Assembly (NCBI GenBank): GCA_022826885.1
Contig: JAJDUB010000068.1
Span: forward strand, 1 to 64,000
Direction of reading: 5' to 3'
DNA length: 64,000 nt
Origin: Gammaproteobacteria bacterium
GTDB taxonomy: Bacteria > Pseudomonadota > Gammaproteobacteria > Eutrophobiales > Eutrophobiaceae
This document shows, piece by piece, positions 17,211 to 24,704 of this stretch; position 1 is the first letter of the stretch, and each line of letters starts with the position of its first letter. Below the pieces are notes generated by a model. The model saw only the letters and a list, made by a program, of their open reading frames with translations. It was not told where the DNA came from and searched no databases. The position numbers and the translations under genes are program-made.

Positions 17211-18659
17211 ATGTCTATTACTTCCGAAATCCTGTTTGTTTTGCCGGAACTTGCGCTGTTGGCGTTTGCCTGCCTGGTCCTGGTGTGTGACGTGTTCTCA
17301 AAGAGCCCGAACAAGCTGCTGACTTACCTGCTGGCCCAGGCATCCCTGGCGGTTGTCATGGTTCTCGTGATTTGGCTGTATCCCGATGAACGCGTGGCGC
17401 TGTTCAATCAGCACTTTATCCTTGATCCCCTGAGCGCCGTGCTCAAGGTCACTGTCTGCGCTGCTTCCATTGTCGTGTTCCTGTATTCATACCATTACTT
17501 CCGCCAGCGTGACCTGTTGCAGGGCGAGTATTTCGTGCTCGGATTGTTTGCCGTGCTGGGGATGCTGGTCATGGTGTCCGCGTACAGCATGTTGACCGTT
17601 TACCTGGGCCTGGAACTGATGTCGCTCTCCCTGTATGCGATGGTGGCAATGAACAAGGAGTCGGGAACCGCGTCCGAGGCGGCCATGAAATATTTTGTCC
17701 TGGGCGCACTGGCGTCCGGTTTGCTGTTGTACGGGATTTCGATCTTGTACGGCGTCACCGGCACGATCATACTTCCGGAACTCGCCGCGCATCTCGGTTC
17801 CCCGGTTGACAACAGGATTGTGTTCCTGTTCGGACTGGTCTTCGTCGTCGTCGGCATCGCGTTCAAGCTGGGCGCGGTGCCTTTCCACTCCTGGTTGCCG
17901 GACGTCTATGAAGGCTCTCCCACGGCAGTTACCCTGTTCCTGGCCTCAGCACCCAAGGTAGCCGCTTTTGCCATGGCGATACGCCTGCTTATCGACGGCA
18001 TGCAACCCCTGCACGTCGACTGGCAGGGAATGCTCATCGTTCTCTCCCTGTTGTCCATGGCGGTCGGAAATATAGTTGCCATCTCACAGTCCAATATTAA
18101 ACGTATGCTGGCCTATTCCGCCATCGCCCACGCCGGCTTCCTGATCCTGGGTATCCTGCCGGGCCTGCAGGCCGACCAGGGCTCGACTTATGCCGGCGCC
18201 TTGTTCTACGTTATTGCCTACGTCATCATGAGCATGGGCGCATTCGGCTTCATCATACTTGCAGGCCGCAAGGGGCATGAGGCCGACAATCTTGACGACT
18301 ACCAGGGACTTGCCGATGCCAGTCCCTGGTTTGCCCTGATCATGCTGTTGTTCATGTTCTCCCTGGCCGGGGTTCCTCCGTTCCTGGGATTCTGGGCCAA
18401 ATGGTATGTCATCAAGGAAGTGATCGCCATCGGCCATATCTGGCTGGCAGTCCTGGCCGTGCTCTTTTCCGTGGTCGGCGCCTATTATTATTTACGGGTG
18501 GTCAAGCTCATGTATTTTGACCGGGCGGAAACCGCACCGGTGATTGGCGCCGACACTCAGGTAAGAGTACTGATAAGCCTGAACGGCCTGGCAATCCTGG
18601 CGCTGGGCTTTGCGCCGGGAGAACTCATACGGATCTGCACGGCCGTATTGGGATTTTGA
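17211..18659 (+). CDS. nuoN: NADH-quinone oxidoreductase subunit N
   Basis: 482 residues, the third antiporter-like subunit. It has LGLELMSLSLYAMVAMNK and FKLGAVPFHSWLPDVYEGSPTAVTLFLASAPK with the conserved Glu and Lys. The start MSITSEIL at 17211 follows the nuoM stop by two bases; the longer frame from 17127 runs inside nuoM and is rejected. It is the last complex I gene. Confidence 0.97.
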   Translation: MSITSEILFVLPELALLAFACLVLVCDVFSKSPNKLLTYLLAQASLAVVMVLVIWLYPDERVALFNQHFILDPLSAVLKVTVCAASIVVFLYSYHYFRQRDLLQGEYFVLGLFAVLGMLVMVSAYSMLTVYLGLELMSLSLYAMVAMNKESGTASEAAMKYFVLGALASGLLLYGISILYGVTGTIILPELAAHLGSPVDNRIVFLFGLVFVVVGIAFKLGAVPFHSWLPDVYEGSPTAVTLFLASAPKVAAFAMAIRLLIDGMQPLHVDWQGMLIVLSLLSMAVGNIVAISQSNIKRMLAYSAIAHAGFLILGILPGLQADQGSTYAGALFYVIAYVIMSMGAFGFIILAGRKGHEADNLDDYQGLADASPWFALIMLLFMFSLAGVPPFLGFWAKWYVIKEVIAIGHIWLAVLAVLFSVVGAYYYLRVVKLMYFDRAETAPVIGADTQVRVLISLNGLAILALGFAPGELIRICTAVLGF

Positions 18660-18671
18660 TCCTTCCTGCCC

Positions 18672-18986
18672 ATGTCCGCGGGTAATATTACCTGGTTGTT
18701 GATTATCGTTACGGTTTTCCTGGCCAACGTTCCCTGGTTTTACGGGCGTTTCCTGCTGTTTATCAGGCCTGAGAAAAAAAAAGTCTGGATGTGCCTGCTT
18801 GAGTGGTTGCTGCTGTATTTTCTTGCCGGGTTCCTTGCCCTGGGGGTAGAGAAAAAAATGCAGGGGGAGACCCATGCGCAGGACTGGGAATTTTATGCAG
18901 TCACTTTCTTTCTATTCGTGGTCTTTGCTTTCCCCGGGTTTATTTATAAAGGGACCAGGGGCCAGGGACTAACCCCTAGCCCTTAA
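18672..18986 (+). CDS. DUF2818 family membrane protein
   Basis: 104 residues with an N-terminal membrane helix, a basic loop RPEKKKVW, and two more hydrophobic segments. This matches DUF2818, a small membrane protein typically found directly after nuoN in betaproteobacteria and some relatives. It starts 12 bases after nuoN, in the same direction. A role in complex I assembly or stability is suggested only by position. It ends just before a REP-like hairpin that separates it from the convergent psd gene. Confidence 0.8.
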   Translation: MSAGNITWLLIIVTVFLANVPWFYGRFLLFIRPEKKKVWMCLLEWLLLYFLAGFLALGVEKKMQGETHAQDWEFYAVTFFLFVVFAFPGFIYKGTRGQGLTPSP

Positions 18987-19001
18987 TCCCTATAAATTTG
19001 A

Positions 19002-19043
19002 GGGGTCAGAGTAAGAAATTCGAAGAATTTTTACTCTGACCCC
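19002..19043 (-). repeat. REP-like hairpin element, copy 4
   Basis: Same 42-base hairpin. It lies exactly in the 59-base gap between the convergent DUF2818 and psd genes, where it could end transcription from both sides. Confidence 0.9.
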
Positions 19044-19045
19044 AT

Positions 19046-19879
19046 TTATCCGGGAACCGCAATCTGCTGTCCCATGATCACCTGCTTGCCGGGAGCGTCC
19101 CAGTTGATTTTACCCGGCTCCGTCAGCAGGATCACCGTAGAGCCCATATTGAAGCGCCCGATTTCATCTCCCTGTGCGAAGGAGATTCCCGGCTCATAAT
19201 GCCAACTGGCGTATTCCCGTTTATCGGCAGGAGTTACTTGCCCATGCCATGTCGTTTCTACGGAGCCTACGAAAATCGCGCCTACGAAGATAACGGAAAA
19301 CATGCCGATTTCCGAGCGAAATGTGGTGATTACGCGCTCATTCCTGGCAAACAATCTATCGACGCGATGTGTGTGAGCGGGGCCGACCGAAAACAGGCGT
19401 CCTGGAATGTACGCCATGAAGGCCAGTTCTCCGTCAGTGGGAATATGCACTCGATGGTAATCCCTGGGGGACAGGTAAAGTGTCATGAAGCTCCCGTTTT
19501 GATAATACCCGATGTGATCCTCGTCTCCGTGGACCAGTTCTGCAAGTGAGTAATATTTCCCCTTGGCCTGGACAATCCGCTCGTCTTCAAGAGTTCCGGC
19601 AGCACCTATATTACCGTCAACGGGTGATGTGAGGCCGTTGCCTGCCCCGGATACAGGGCGCAGACCGGGTTTCAGGCTGCGGGTGAAAAAATCATTGAAG
19701 GTCTCATATTCATGGGCTGAAGTCTTTTCAGCCAGGCTCATATCGACCTTGTATTTCCTGATGAATAATCGTATCAAGACGTTTTTCCAGGGACGCCAGG
19801 GGCAACGGGTCGCCCTGTACATCAGCCTGGATAGCAGGTGATGCAGGAAATTCGGGGTCAGGGTAAATATTCCCGGCAT
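19046..19879 (-). CDS. psd: Phosphatidylserine decarboxylase proenzyme
   Basis: 277 residues. Makes phosphatidylethanolamine from phosphatidylserine at the inner membrane. The self-cleavage motif is present as FNMGSTVILL, with cleavage expected between G246 and S247, giving the pyruvoyl group on the small subunit. The usual LGST is MGST here. D88 in SPVDG and H142 in RDYHRVH fit the catalytic triad. The first ten residues (MPGIFTLTPN) are encoded by a half-copy of the REP-like element, so the native start may have been altered by an insertion. No ribosome-binding site is seen. It lies 15 bases downstream of the Sco gene on the same strand. Confidence 0.95.
   Translation of the reverse strand: MPGIFTLTPNFLHHLLSRLMYRATRCPWRPWKNVLIRLFIRKYKVDMSLAEKTSAHEYETFNDFFTRSLKPGLRPVSGAGNGLTSPVDGNIGAAGTLEDERIVQAKGKYYSLAELVHGDEDHIGYYQNGSFMTLYLSPRDYHRVHIPTDGELAFMAYIPGRLFSVGPAHTHRVDRLFARNERVITTFRSEIGMFSVIFVGAIFVGSVETTWHGQVTPADKREYASWHYEPGISFAQGDEIGRFNMGSTVILLTEPGKINWDAPGKQVIMGQQIAVPG
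19854..19872 (+). repeat. Degenerate half of the REP-like element inside the psd start
   Basis: A single arm matching the element's left half at 16 of 19 positions (GGGGTCAG then GGTAAATATTC), with no partner arm. It overlaps codons 3-9 of psd. Confidence 0.5.
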
Positions 19880-19894
19880 TAAAGAGGAAGAAAG

Positions 19895-20521
19895 CTAACC
19901 GTCAATGAATTCACGAATCCGGTTAAACCTGTCAGCGATGTCCAGTGCATCATGTGGTGCAGAAAATATCCCTACCATACGGCCCAGCGGATCAATCAGG
20001 AATAATGAGCCTCCATGATTTATGAGGTAGTTTTCCTCATCCTGCGTTTTATCCCGAAAATAGGGCAGGCCGATCTGGCCCGTCAAACCTGCTATTTGTT
20101 CCGCCGAACCACCGAGGCCGATAAATTCCGGGTTGAAAGAACTGAGGTATTGCTCCAGGCGCTCTGAAGTATCCCGGTCGGGGTCAACCGTCACCAACAC
20201 GAATTGTACGTCCCTGGCCTGGTCCAGTTGATGGTGCGCCTTATCCATGACTGCAAGGGTGACCGGGCAGATATCGGGGCAGTGCGTGAAACCGAAGAAC
20301 AGCAGCGACCACTTGCCGCGCAGGTCGGCCAGTGTGAACGGGTTGTTTTCATGGTCCACAGTGGTAAACGGGGCGAGGGTTTTCGGTTCGGGCCAGAGCA
20401 GCCCCGGGATGGCAGTTTCCGGCTCCTGCCGGTGCATGGCGGCCAGCACGCCGATGACGGCTGCCAGCACAACCAGGCCGGATACCAGGAGCCCCATTTT
20501 GACGGATTGCCGGGTCATCAT
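19895..20521 (-). CDS. SCO1/SenC family copper-binding thioredoxin-like protein
   Basis: 208 residues with an N-terminal membrane anchor (residues 9-29) and a periplasmic thioredoxin fold. The copper ligands are visible: C81 and C85 in FTHCPDICPVT, and H169 in INHGGSLFLIDP. Sco proteins deliver copper to, or reduce, the CuA site of cytochrome c oxidase. None of the oxidase genes is nearby, so the link is by family only. Transcribed away from nhaD and towards psd, with which it may share an mRNA. Confidence 0.92.
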   Translation of the reverse strand: MMTRQSVKMGLLVSGLVVLAAVIGVLAAMHRQEPETAIPGLLWPEPKTLAPFTTVDHENNPFTLADLRGKWSLLFFGFTHCPDICPVTLAVMDKAHHQLDQARDVQFVLVTVDPDRDTSERLEQYLSSFNPEFIGLGGSAEQIAGLTGQIGLPYFRDKTQDEENYLINHGGSLFLIDPLGRMVGIFSAPHDALDIADRFNRIREFIDG

Positions 20522-20551
20522 GGCTGGCCATTATATAAGAAAAGCCTGCTA

Positions 20552-20580
20552 TTGATTGGATAAATTGCAAAGTTTATAAT
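20552..20580 (+). promoter_or_regulatory. Sigma70-type promoter of nhaD
   Basis: TTGATT (20552-20557), 17 bases, then a perfect TATAAT (20575-20580). It leaves a leader of about 70 bases before nhaD. A ribosome-binding site CAGGAT (20647-20652) precedes the ATG. Confidence 0.6.
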
Positions 20581-20658
20581 CACACAGTTCATACCGGGAG
20601 CGGTTCTTCCTTGGCAATTGGAAATTGATTAATTTATAACTAAAATCAGGATGTTAAA

Positions 20659-22086
20659 ATGACAAATAGAAGTATTTTCTGCGTACTGGCATTGATATTG
20701 TTTCCCATTTCGGCATTCGCAGAGGCCGTGCACGGGCAAGTGTCGGTGGTTGATGAACCGCTGGTGTTCAACGAGGCCATGCTGGTATCGGCAATCGTAC
20801 TGGCGGTGACATTTATCGGTATTTTCACCGAGATGCTGCATGGGCTGGAGCGCATGAAAGTGGCGGCGGGCGGCGCCATCGCCATGGTGATTGTCGGGCA
20901 GATTTACGGTTTTTACAACCCGGAACTGGCGGTTGAAGCGGTGGACTGGAACGTGGTCTTCCTGCTGGGCGCCATGATGACGGTGATTGCCATGATGATC
21001 CCGACCGGCGGCTTCGATATGCTGGCCTACCGGATCGCCAATTTCAGCAAGGGCCGTTTGTATTTATTGCTGGCCTTGATTGGCACCTGTGTCACCGTTC
21101 TGTCCCTGTTGCTGGACAACGTGACCACGGTGGTGATATTCGGCCCGCTTATTATCCTGATTGCCCGGGCACAAAAGATTACTCCGATTCCCTACCTGCT
21201 GGCGGCTGCCCTGTTGTCGGACACCGGCGGAGTCGCCACCCTGGTGGGCGATCCCCCGAACCTGATGATCGGTTCCGCGGCCAATATCTCGTTCAACGAT
21301 TTCGCCATTCACATGTTCCCGCCGGTGTTCATCGCCTGGATAGGCGTGCTGATCCTGCTGAAATACCTGTTCAAGGAAGAACTGGCCGAGACGCCGGCAG
21401 ACGTATCCGATTACTCGGTAGAGTTGAAAAATCCCAGGGTGTGGAACGCTTCCATCGTCATCCTCTGTGTCATGGTCGTCCTGTTCATGCTCCATCATAC
21501 GCTGCACTGGGAACCCTGGTTCGTTGCGGCAATCGGTATGGTGTCGCTGATGTACGTGTCCCGAAAGATCATCATGGACAATACGTTCGAGCACGTGGAA
21601 ATCACCTTGCTGGTGTTCTTCATTTCCCTGTTCATGCTGGTGGGGGGCGTGGAACACAGCCGGTTCCTGATGTACATCGGCAACTATATTACGCCATTTG
21701 TACAACAGGACCTGCTGGTGGCGACCATCATCCTGATGTGGGTGGGAGCCATCATGTCGGCGGCCATCGATAACATTCCCTTCACGGCAGCCATGATTCC
21801 CATCATCCTGAGCATGGAAACGGTCGGCATTAACGTTACGCCGTTGTGGTGGGGTCTGGCCATCGGCGTCGGTATGGGCGGCAACGGAACCCATATCGGT
21901 TCGACGGCGAACGTGTTCATCGTGACGATTTCCGAGCGCCTGGCAAGAAACGAGAACGATCCGAGCCTGCGCATCACACCGGGCCTCTGGTTCAGGAAAG
22001 GCCTGCCGGTCATGCTGCTGACCCTGGTGATCTCGACGATCTTCTTTATTATCTTCTGGGATTTCCTGTCAAAGCCCCTGGCCTGA
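20659..22086 (+). CDS. nhaD: NhaD-type sodium/proton antiporter
   Basis: 475 residues, about 12 membrane helices, in the ion-transporter superfamily with ArsB and NhaD. The first 21 residues look like a cleavable signal sequence ending AFA, as in other NhaD proteins. Marks: NVVFLLGAMMTVIAMMIPTGGFD, LLDNVTTVVIFGPL and SDTGGVATLVGDPPNLMIGSA, and IDNIPFTAAMIP near the C-terminus. It exports Na+ in exchange for H+, which fits a saline or alkaline habitat. It has its own promoter. It converges with a small gene at 22222, with an inverted pair of REP-like hairpins between. Confidence 0.9.
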   Translation: MTNRSIFCVLALILFPISAFAEAVHGQVSVVDEPLVFNEAMLVSAIVLAVTFIGIFTEMLHGLERMKVAAGGAIAMVIVGQIYGFYNPELAVEAVDWNVVFLLGAMMTVIAMMIPTGGFDMLAYRIANFSKGRLYLLLALIGTCVTVLSLLLDNVTTVVIFGPLIILIARAQKITPIPYLLAAALLSDTGGVATLVGDPPNLMIGSAANISFNDFAIHMFPPVFIAWIGVLILLKYLFKEELAETPADVSDYSVELKNPRVWNASIVILCVMVVLFMLHHTLHWEPWFVAAIGMVSLMYVSRKIIMDNTFEHVEITLLVFFISLFMLVGGVEHSRFLMYIGNYITPFVQQDLLVATIILMWVGAIMSAAIDNIPFTAAMIPIILSMETVGINVTPLWWGLAIGVGMGGNGTHIGSTANVFIVTISERLARNENDPSLRITPGLWFRKGLPVMLLTLVISTIFFIIFWDFLSKPLA

Positions 22087-22095
22087 TCAATTGTT

Positions 22096-22137
22096 GGGGT
22101 CAGAGTAAAAATTCTTCGAATTTCTTACTCTGACCCC
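22096..22137 (+). repeat. REP-like hairpin element, copy 5 (first of an inverted pair)
   Basis: 42-base hairpin directly after nhaD; forms a pair with copy 6, 22 bases away and in the opposite orientation. Confidence 0.9.
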
Positions 22138-22159
22138 GAGATATCCGGATAAAACCAGC

Positions 22160-22202
22160 GGGGTCAGAGTAAGAATTTCGCCAGAAATTTTACTCTGACC
22201 CC
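22160..22202 (-). repeat. REP-like hairpin element, copy 6 (variant inner stem)
   Basis: Opposite orientation to copy 5. The inner stem is AATTTC/GAAATT instead of AAATTC/GAATTT, with the bulge on the other arm. Confidence 0.9.
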
Positions 22203-22221
22203 TTAAATCTGACTTCAGGTA

Positions 22222-22524
22222 TCAGGTAAACCAGGAATCCAGTTCATCGGTTTTCAACTCTTCAATCGTGTAGATGTTGAAGGCCTTGTAAACCTTCCAG
22301 TTGTAGATTTTCGTCTCGATCTCCAGCGCATCCATGGCCCCGGCCTGTGCCAGCCGGGCCTGGTATTTCCTGACCTGGCCGTCGGCATAGTCATTGCACT
22401 GCCTGATGAAATCGCTGATGATTTTTTTCTTTTCGGCAACACTGTTCATGATCTTCTCCGGTCTTTTCCATAGTGTTCGTATGATGTATATTAGGGAAAC
22501 AATGACCAACATCAAAGTCGCCAC
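22222..22524 (-). CDS. Small membrane-anchored protein, unknown
   Basis: 100 residues; not recognised. Residues 2-18 are a membrane helix, followed by WKRPEK and a charged region with helical periodicity (DFIRQCNDYADGQVRKYQARLAQ). An acidic tail ends DELDSWFT. It is transcribed away from the Rieske oxygenase gene, 33 bases apart, and towards nhaD. The codon use resembles its neighbours, so it is probably real, but no function can be given. Confidence 0.6.
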   Translation of the reverse strand: MATLMLVIVSLIYIIRTLWKRPEKIMNSVAEKKKIISDFIRQCNDYADGQVRKYQARLAQAGAMDALEIETKIYNWKVYKAFNIYTIEELKTDELDSWFT

Positions 22525-22557
22525 TGCATAATATTGATTTGATTAATGGGGGTAAAC

Positions 22558-23802
22558 ATGTCCGATTATGTCACACACACCTTGCCTGACGTGAGCTTGA
22601 CGGATCACTTGCGCGGGATACTGGATCAACTGGATGAGTCCAATGTCGAATTGAGGGACTGCCTTTCCATGCCGCCGGCGGTGTATACCTCCGAGGAATG
22701 GTTCGAGTTCGAGAGACGGGCCGTCTGGGACCGGGAATGGATCTGTGTAGGGCACATCGGCACCATCCCCAAGCCGGGAGATTATGTTTCCGTCACGATC
22801 AATGAAGACCCGCTGCTCGTACAGCGCAAAGACGACGGCGGCGTACGCGTCATGTCCGCCGTATGCCAGCACCGCGGCCATGTGCTGGGTGAGGAAACAG
22901 GCAATACCCGTGTCTTTACCTGTCCCTTTCATGGCTGGTCCTACGATGAAACCGGCAAGCTGGTCAGCGCCCCGGAAATGGATGCCCATGTCAGCCTGGG
23001 TGAATTACAGGAAAAATACTGCCTGCCCGTGCTGCGTACTGAAGTGTGGAACGGTTTTATCTTCATCAACATGGACGGCACGGCCAAACCCCTGGCGCCG
23101 CGCCTGAAACGTCTCACAAAGGAAATAGAAAACCATAATCTTGCCGAGATGGGAGGTGTACCTACGGTGGACTGGGGGCCAAGTCCGTGGAACTGGAAGT
23201 TCATGCACGAGAATGCCATCGAACCCCACCACACCTGGTACCTGCACAAGGGGCCCCATGACTTTGCCCCTTCCAAGCTGGCCACGTTTGCCGAATGGGA
23301 CGACTTCGATGACGGCGCCATATACCATCCCACCGGTTTCCTGGAACTGGACGGCAATTTTACCGCTGCATTTCATTGCCTGTTCCCGATCATCGAGGGG
23401 TTGACCGAAAACGAACGCAAGCGGGTGATGTTTGCCTGTATCCTGCCAAACCTGTTCTTCGGCTGTGTGCCTGACGGTTGTTTCTATTACTGCATCCTGC
23501 CCCAGGGCGCCAATGCCATGACCATCCGGGTCGGTTTTATCTATCCCAAATCGACCCTGCGGATGGATAATTTCGATATTATTTTCAAATCCGTCGTCAT
23601 GGGTCTGGAAACACTGAACGACCAGGATACCGGCGCCAATACCGCCGTTCACAAAGGGCTGCGCTCACGTTTTGCGCCACGGGGTCGTTACGCGCCGAAA
23701 GAAGCGACGTTGCCGCAATTCAACCGCTGGCTGATCACCCGTTACAAGGCCTATGCGGCGGAGCTGGAGGGACGCAAGCAAAGAACCAGGCAAGTAGCTT
23801 GA
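22558..23802 (+). CDS. Rieske non-heme iron oxygenase, large (alpha) subunit
   Basis: 414 residues. The Rieske [2Fe-2S] ligands are C103-x-H105 and C122-x2-H125 (CQHRGH then CPFHGW). The catalytic domain has the usual NWK...EN segment (212-219) with IEPHHTWYLH, giving two His ligands for the mononuclear iron and leaving the Asp further on. Such enzymes hydroxylate or demethylate aromatic and related substrates and need a reductase or ferredoxin, which is not seen in the window. The start MSDYVTH is set by the strong GGGGG ribosome-binding site six bases upstream; the ATG at 22546 lies before it. The next gene encodes an NTF2-like protein with two CDGSH iron-sulfur motifs, an attractive partner. 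Confidence 0.93.
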   Translation: MSDYVTHTLPDVSLTDHLRGILDQLDESNVELRDCLSMPPAVYTSEEWFEFERRAVWDREWICVGHIGTIPKPGDYVSVTINEDPLLVQRKDDGGVRVMSAVCQHRGHVLGEETGNTRVFTCPFHGWSYDETGKLVSAPEMDAHVSLGELQEKYCLPVLRTEVWNGFIFINMDGTAKPLAPRLKRLTKEIENHNLAEMGGVPTVDWGPSPWNWKFMHENAIEPHHTWYLHKGPHDFAPSKLATFAEWDDFDDGAIYHPTGFLELDGNFTAAFHCLFPIIEGLTENERKRVMFACILPNLFFGCVPDGCFYYCILPQGANAMTIRVGFIYPKSTLRMDNFDIIFKSVVMGLETLNDQDTGANTAVHKGLRSRFAPRGRYAPKEATLPQFNRWLITRYKAYAAELEGRKQRTRQVA

Positions 23803-23820
23803 TAGCGGCCGGGAAATGCA

Positions 23821-23862
23821 GGGGTCAGAGTAAAAATTCTTCGAATTTCTTACTCTGACCCC
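23821..23862 (+). repeat. REP-like hairpin element, copy 7 (first of second inverted pair)
   Basis: Identical in sequence to copy 5, between the Rieske gene and the NTF2-CDGSH gene. Confidence 0.9.
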
Positions 23863-23885
23863 GAGGTATACAGGTAAAACTATGG

Positions 23886-23928
23886 GGGGTCGGAGTAAGA
23901 ATTTCGTCAGAAATTTTACTCTGACCCC
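23886..23928 (-). repeat. REP-like hairpin element, copy 8 (variant, second of pair)
   Basis: Opposite orientation to copy 7, with the same inner-stem variant as copy 6 and one change in the outer stem (GGGGTCGG). The spacer to copy 7 is 23 bases and resembles the copy 5-6 spacer. Confidence 0.9.
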
Positions 23929-23948
23929 AGGATATCAAGGTAACAGGC

Positions 23949-24701
23949 ATGAGCAATGAACTTGCAGAAATCAAGGGACTGCTGGAAAAACTGGATGCAA
24001 AACTGAACCGCCTGGAGGATGTGGAGGCAATACAGCGCCTGATCGTGACTTATGCCCGCGGCTGTGATCGGGGCAACGACCCGGAAATCATCGGCCCCTG
24101 TTTTGCCGAAGACGGCACCTGGGAGTGCAAGGGTTTCGGCAAGTACCACGGCCGGGACCGACTGGCAAAAGGATTGCACGGGATTGCCGGCGAGAAAATC
24201 TGGTGGTCGTTGCACTACATGATCTCTCCACTGATCGATATCGCCCCGGACGGCCGGACTGCGACCGTATTCTGGTACCTGTGGGAATCGGCAACCGTGC
24301 CCAACCCACATACCGACGAAGCGGAATCACACTGGATCGGCGGCACCTATGACTGCGAGTGCGTAAAACAGGACGGGCGCTGGCTGTTCCGGTCCATGGA
24401 GTTGAAGCTGAACATGGTGAGTCCCTACGACGACGGCTGGGTAAAGGCCAAATTCCTCGATGGCAGCCGCAACTCCCCGTACCTGATGAACCTGGAGCAG
24501 GGCGAGTATTACTGGTGCGCCTGCGGCCGCTCGAAAAATCAGCCATTCTGCGACGGTTCCCACAAGGAGACAAGGCGTGAGCCGCTGAAGTTCACACTGG
24601 ATGACTTCCGGCACGTGGCCTTGTGCGGTTGCAAATACTCGAAAACCAAACCCTGGTGCGACGGCTCGCATTTGAAACTGAACCTGGACCAGGGTTCTTG
24701 A
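23949..24701 (+). CDS. NTF2/SnoaL-like domain fused to two CDGSH iron-sulfur domains
   Basis: 250 residues. Residues 1-20 are a short charged helix. Residues 22-160 match a SnoaL-like/ring-hydroxylating-dioxygenase-beta-like NTF2 fold (EAIQRLIVTYARGCDRGN, then HYMISPLIDIAPDGRTATVFWYLW). Two perfect CDGSH motifs follow: C190, C192, C201, H205 and C226, C228, C237, H241, each with the 3Cys-1His pattern of a [2Fe-2S] cluster and the conserved Ser and Pro. CDGSH clusters carry electrons or are transferred to other proteins. The gene sits between a Rieske oxygenase alpha subunit and a flavoprotein oxidase and ends 3 bases before the latter, so it may serve as small subunit and built-in electron carrier. 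That is inference; I know of no characterised protein with this arrangement. Confidence 0.88.
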   Translation: MSNELAEIKGLLEKLDAKLNRLEDVEAIQRLIVTYARGCDRGNDPEIIGPCFAEDGTWECKGFGKYHGRDRLAKGLHGIAGEKIWWSLHYMISPLIDIAPDGRTATVFWYLWESATVPNPHTDEAESHWIGGTYDCECVKQDGRWLFRSMELKLNMVSPYDDGWVKAKFLDGSRNSPYLMNLEQGEYYWCACGRSKNQPFCDGSHKETRREPLKFTLDDFRHVALCGCKYSKTKPWCDGSHLKLNLDQGS

Positions 24702-24704
24702 TTC

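Noticed and set aside
3943-23928. Interspersed repeats as a CRISPR array
   Set aside because: Copies are thousands of bases apart or in inverted pairs, each a hairpin, with no regular spacers or cas genes.
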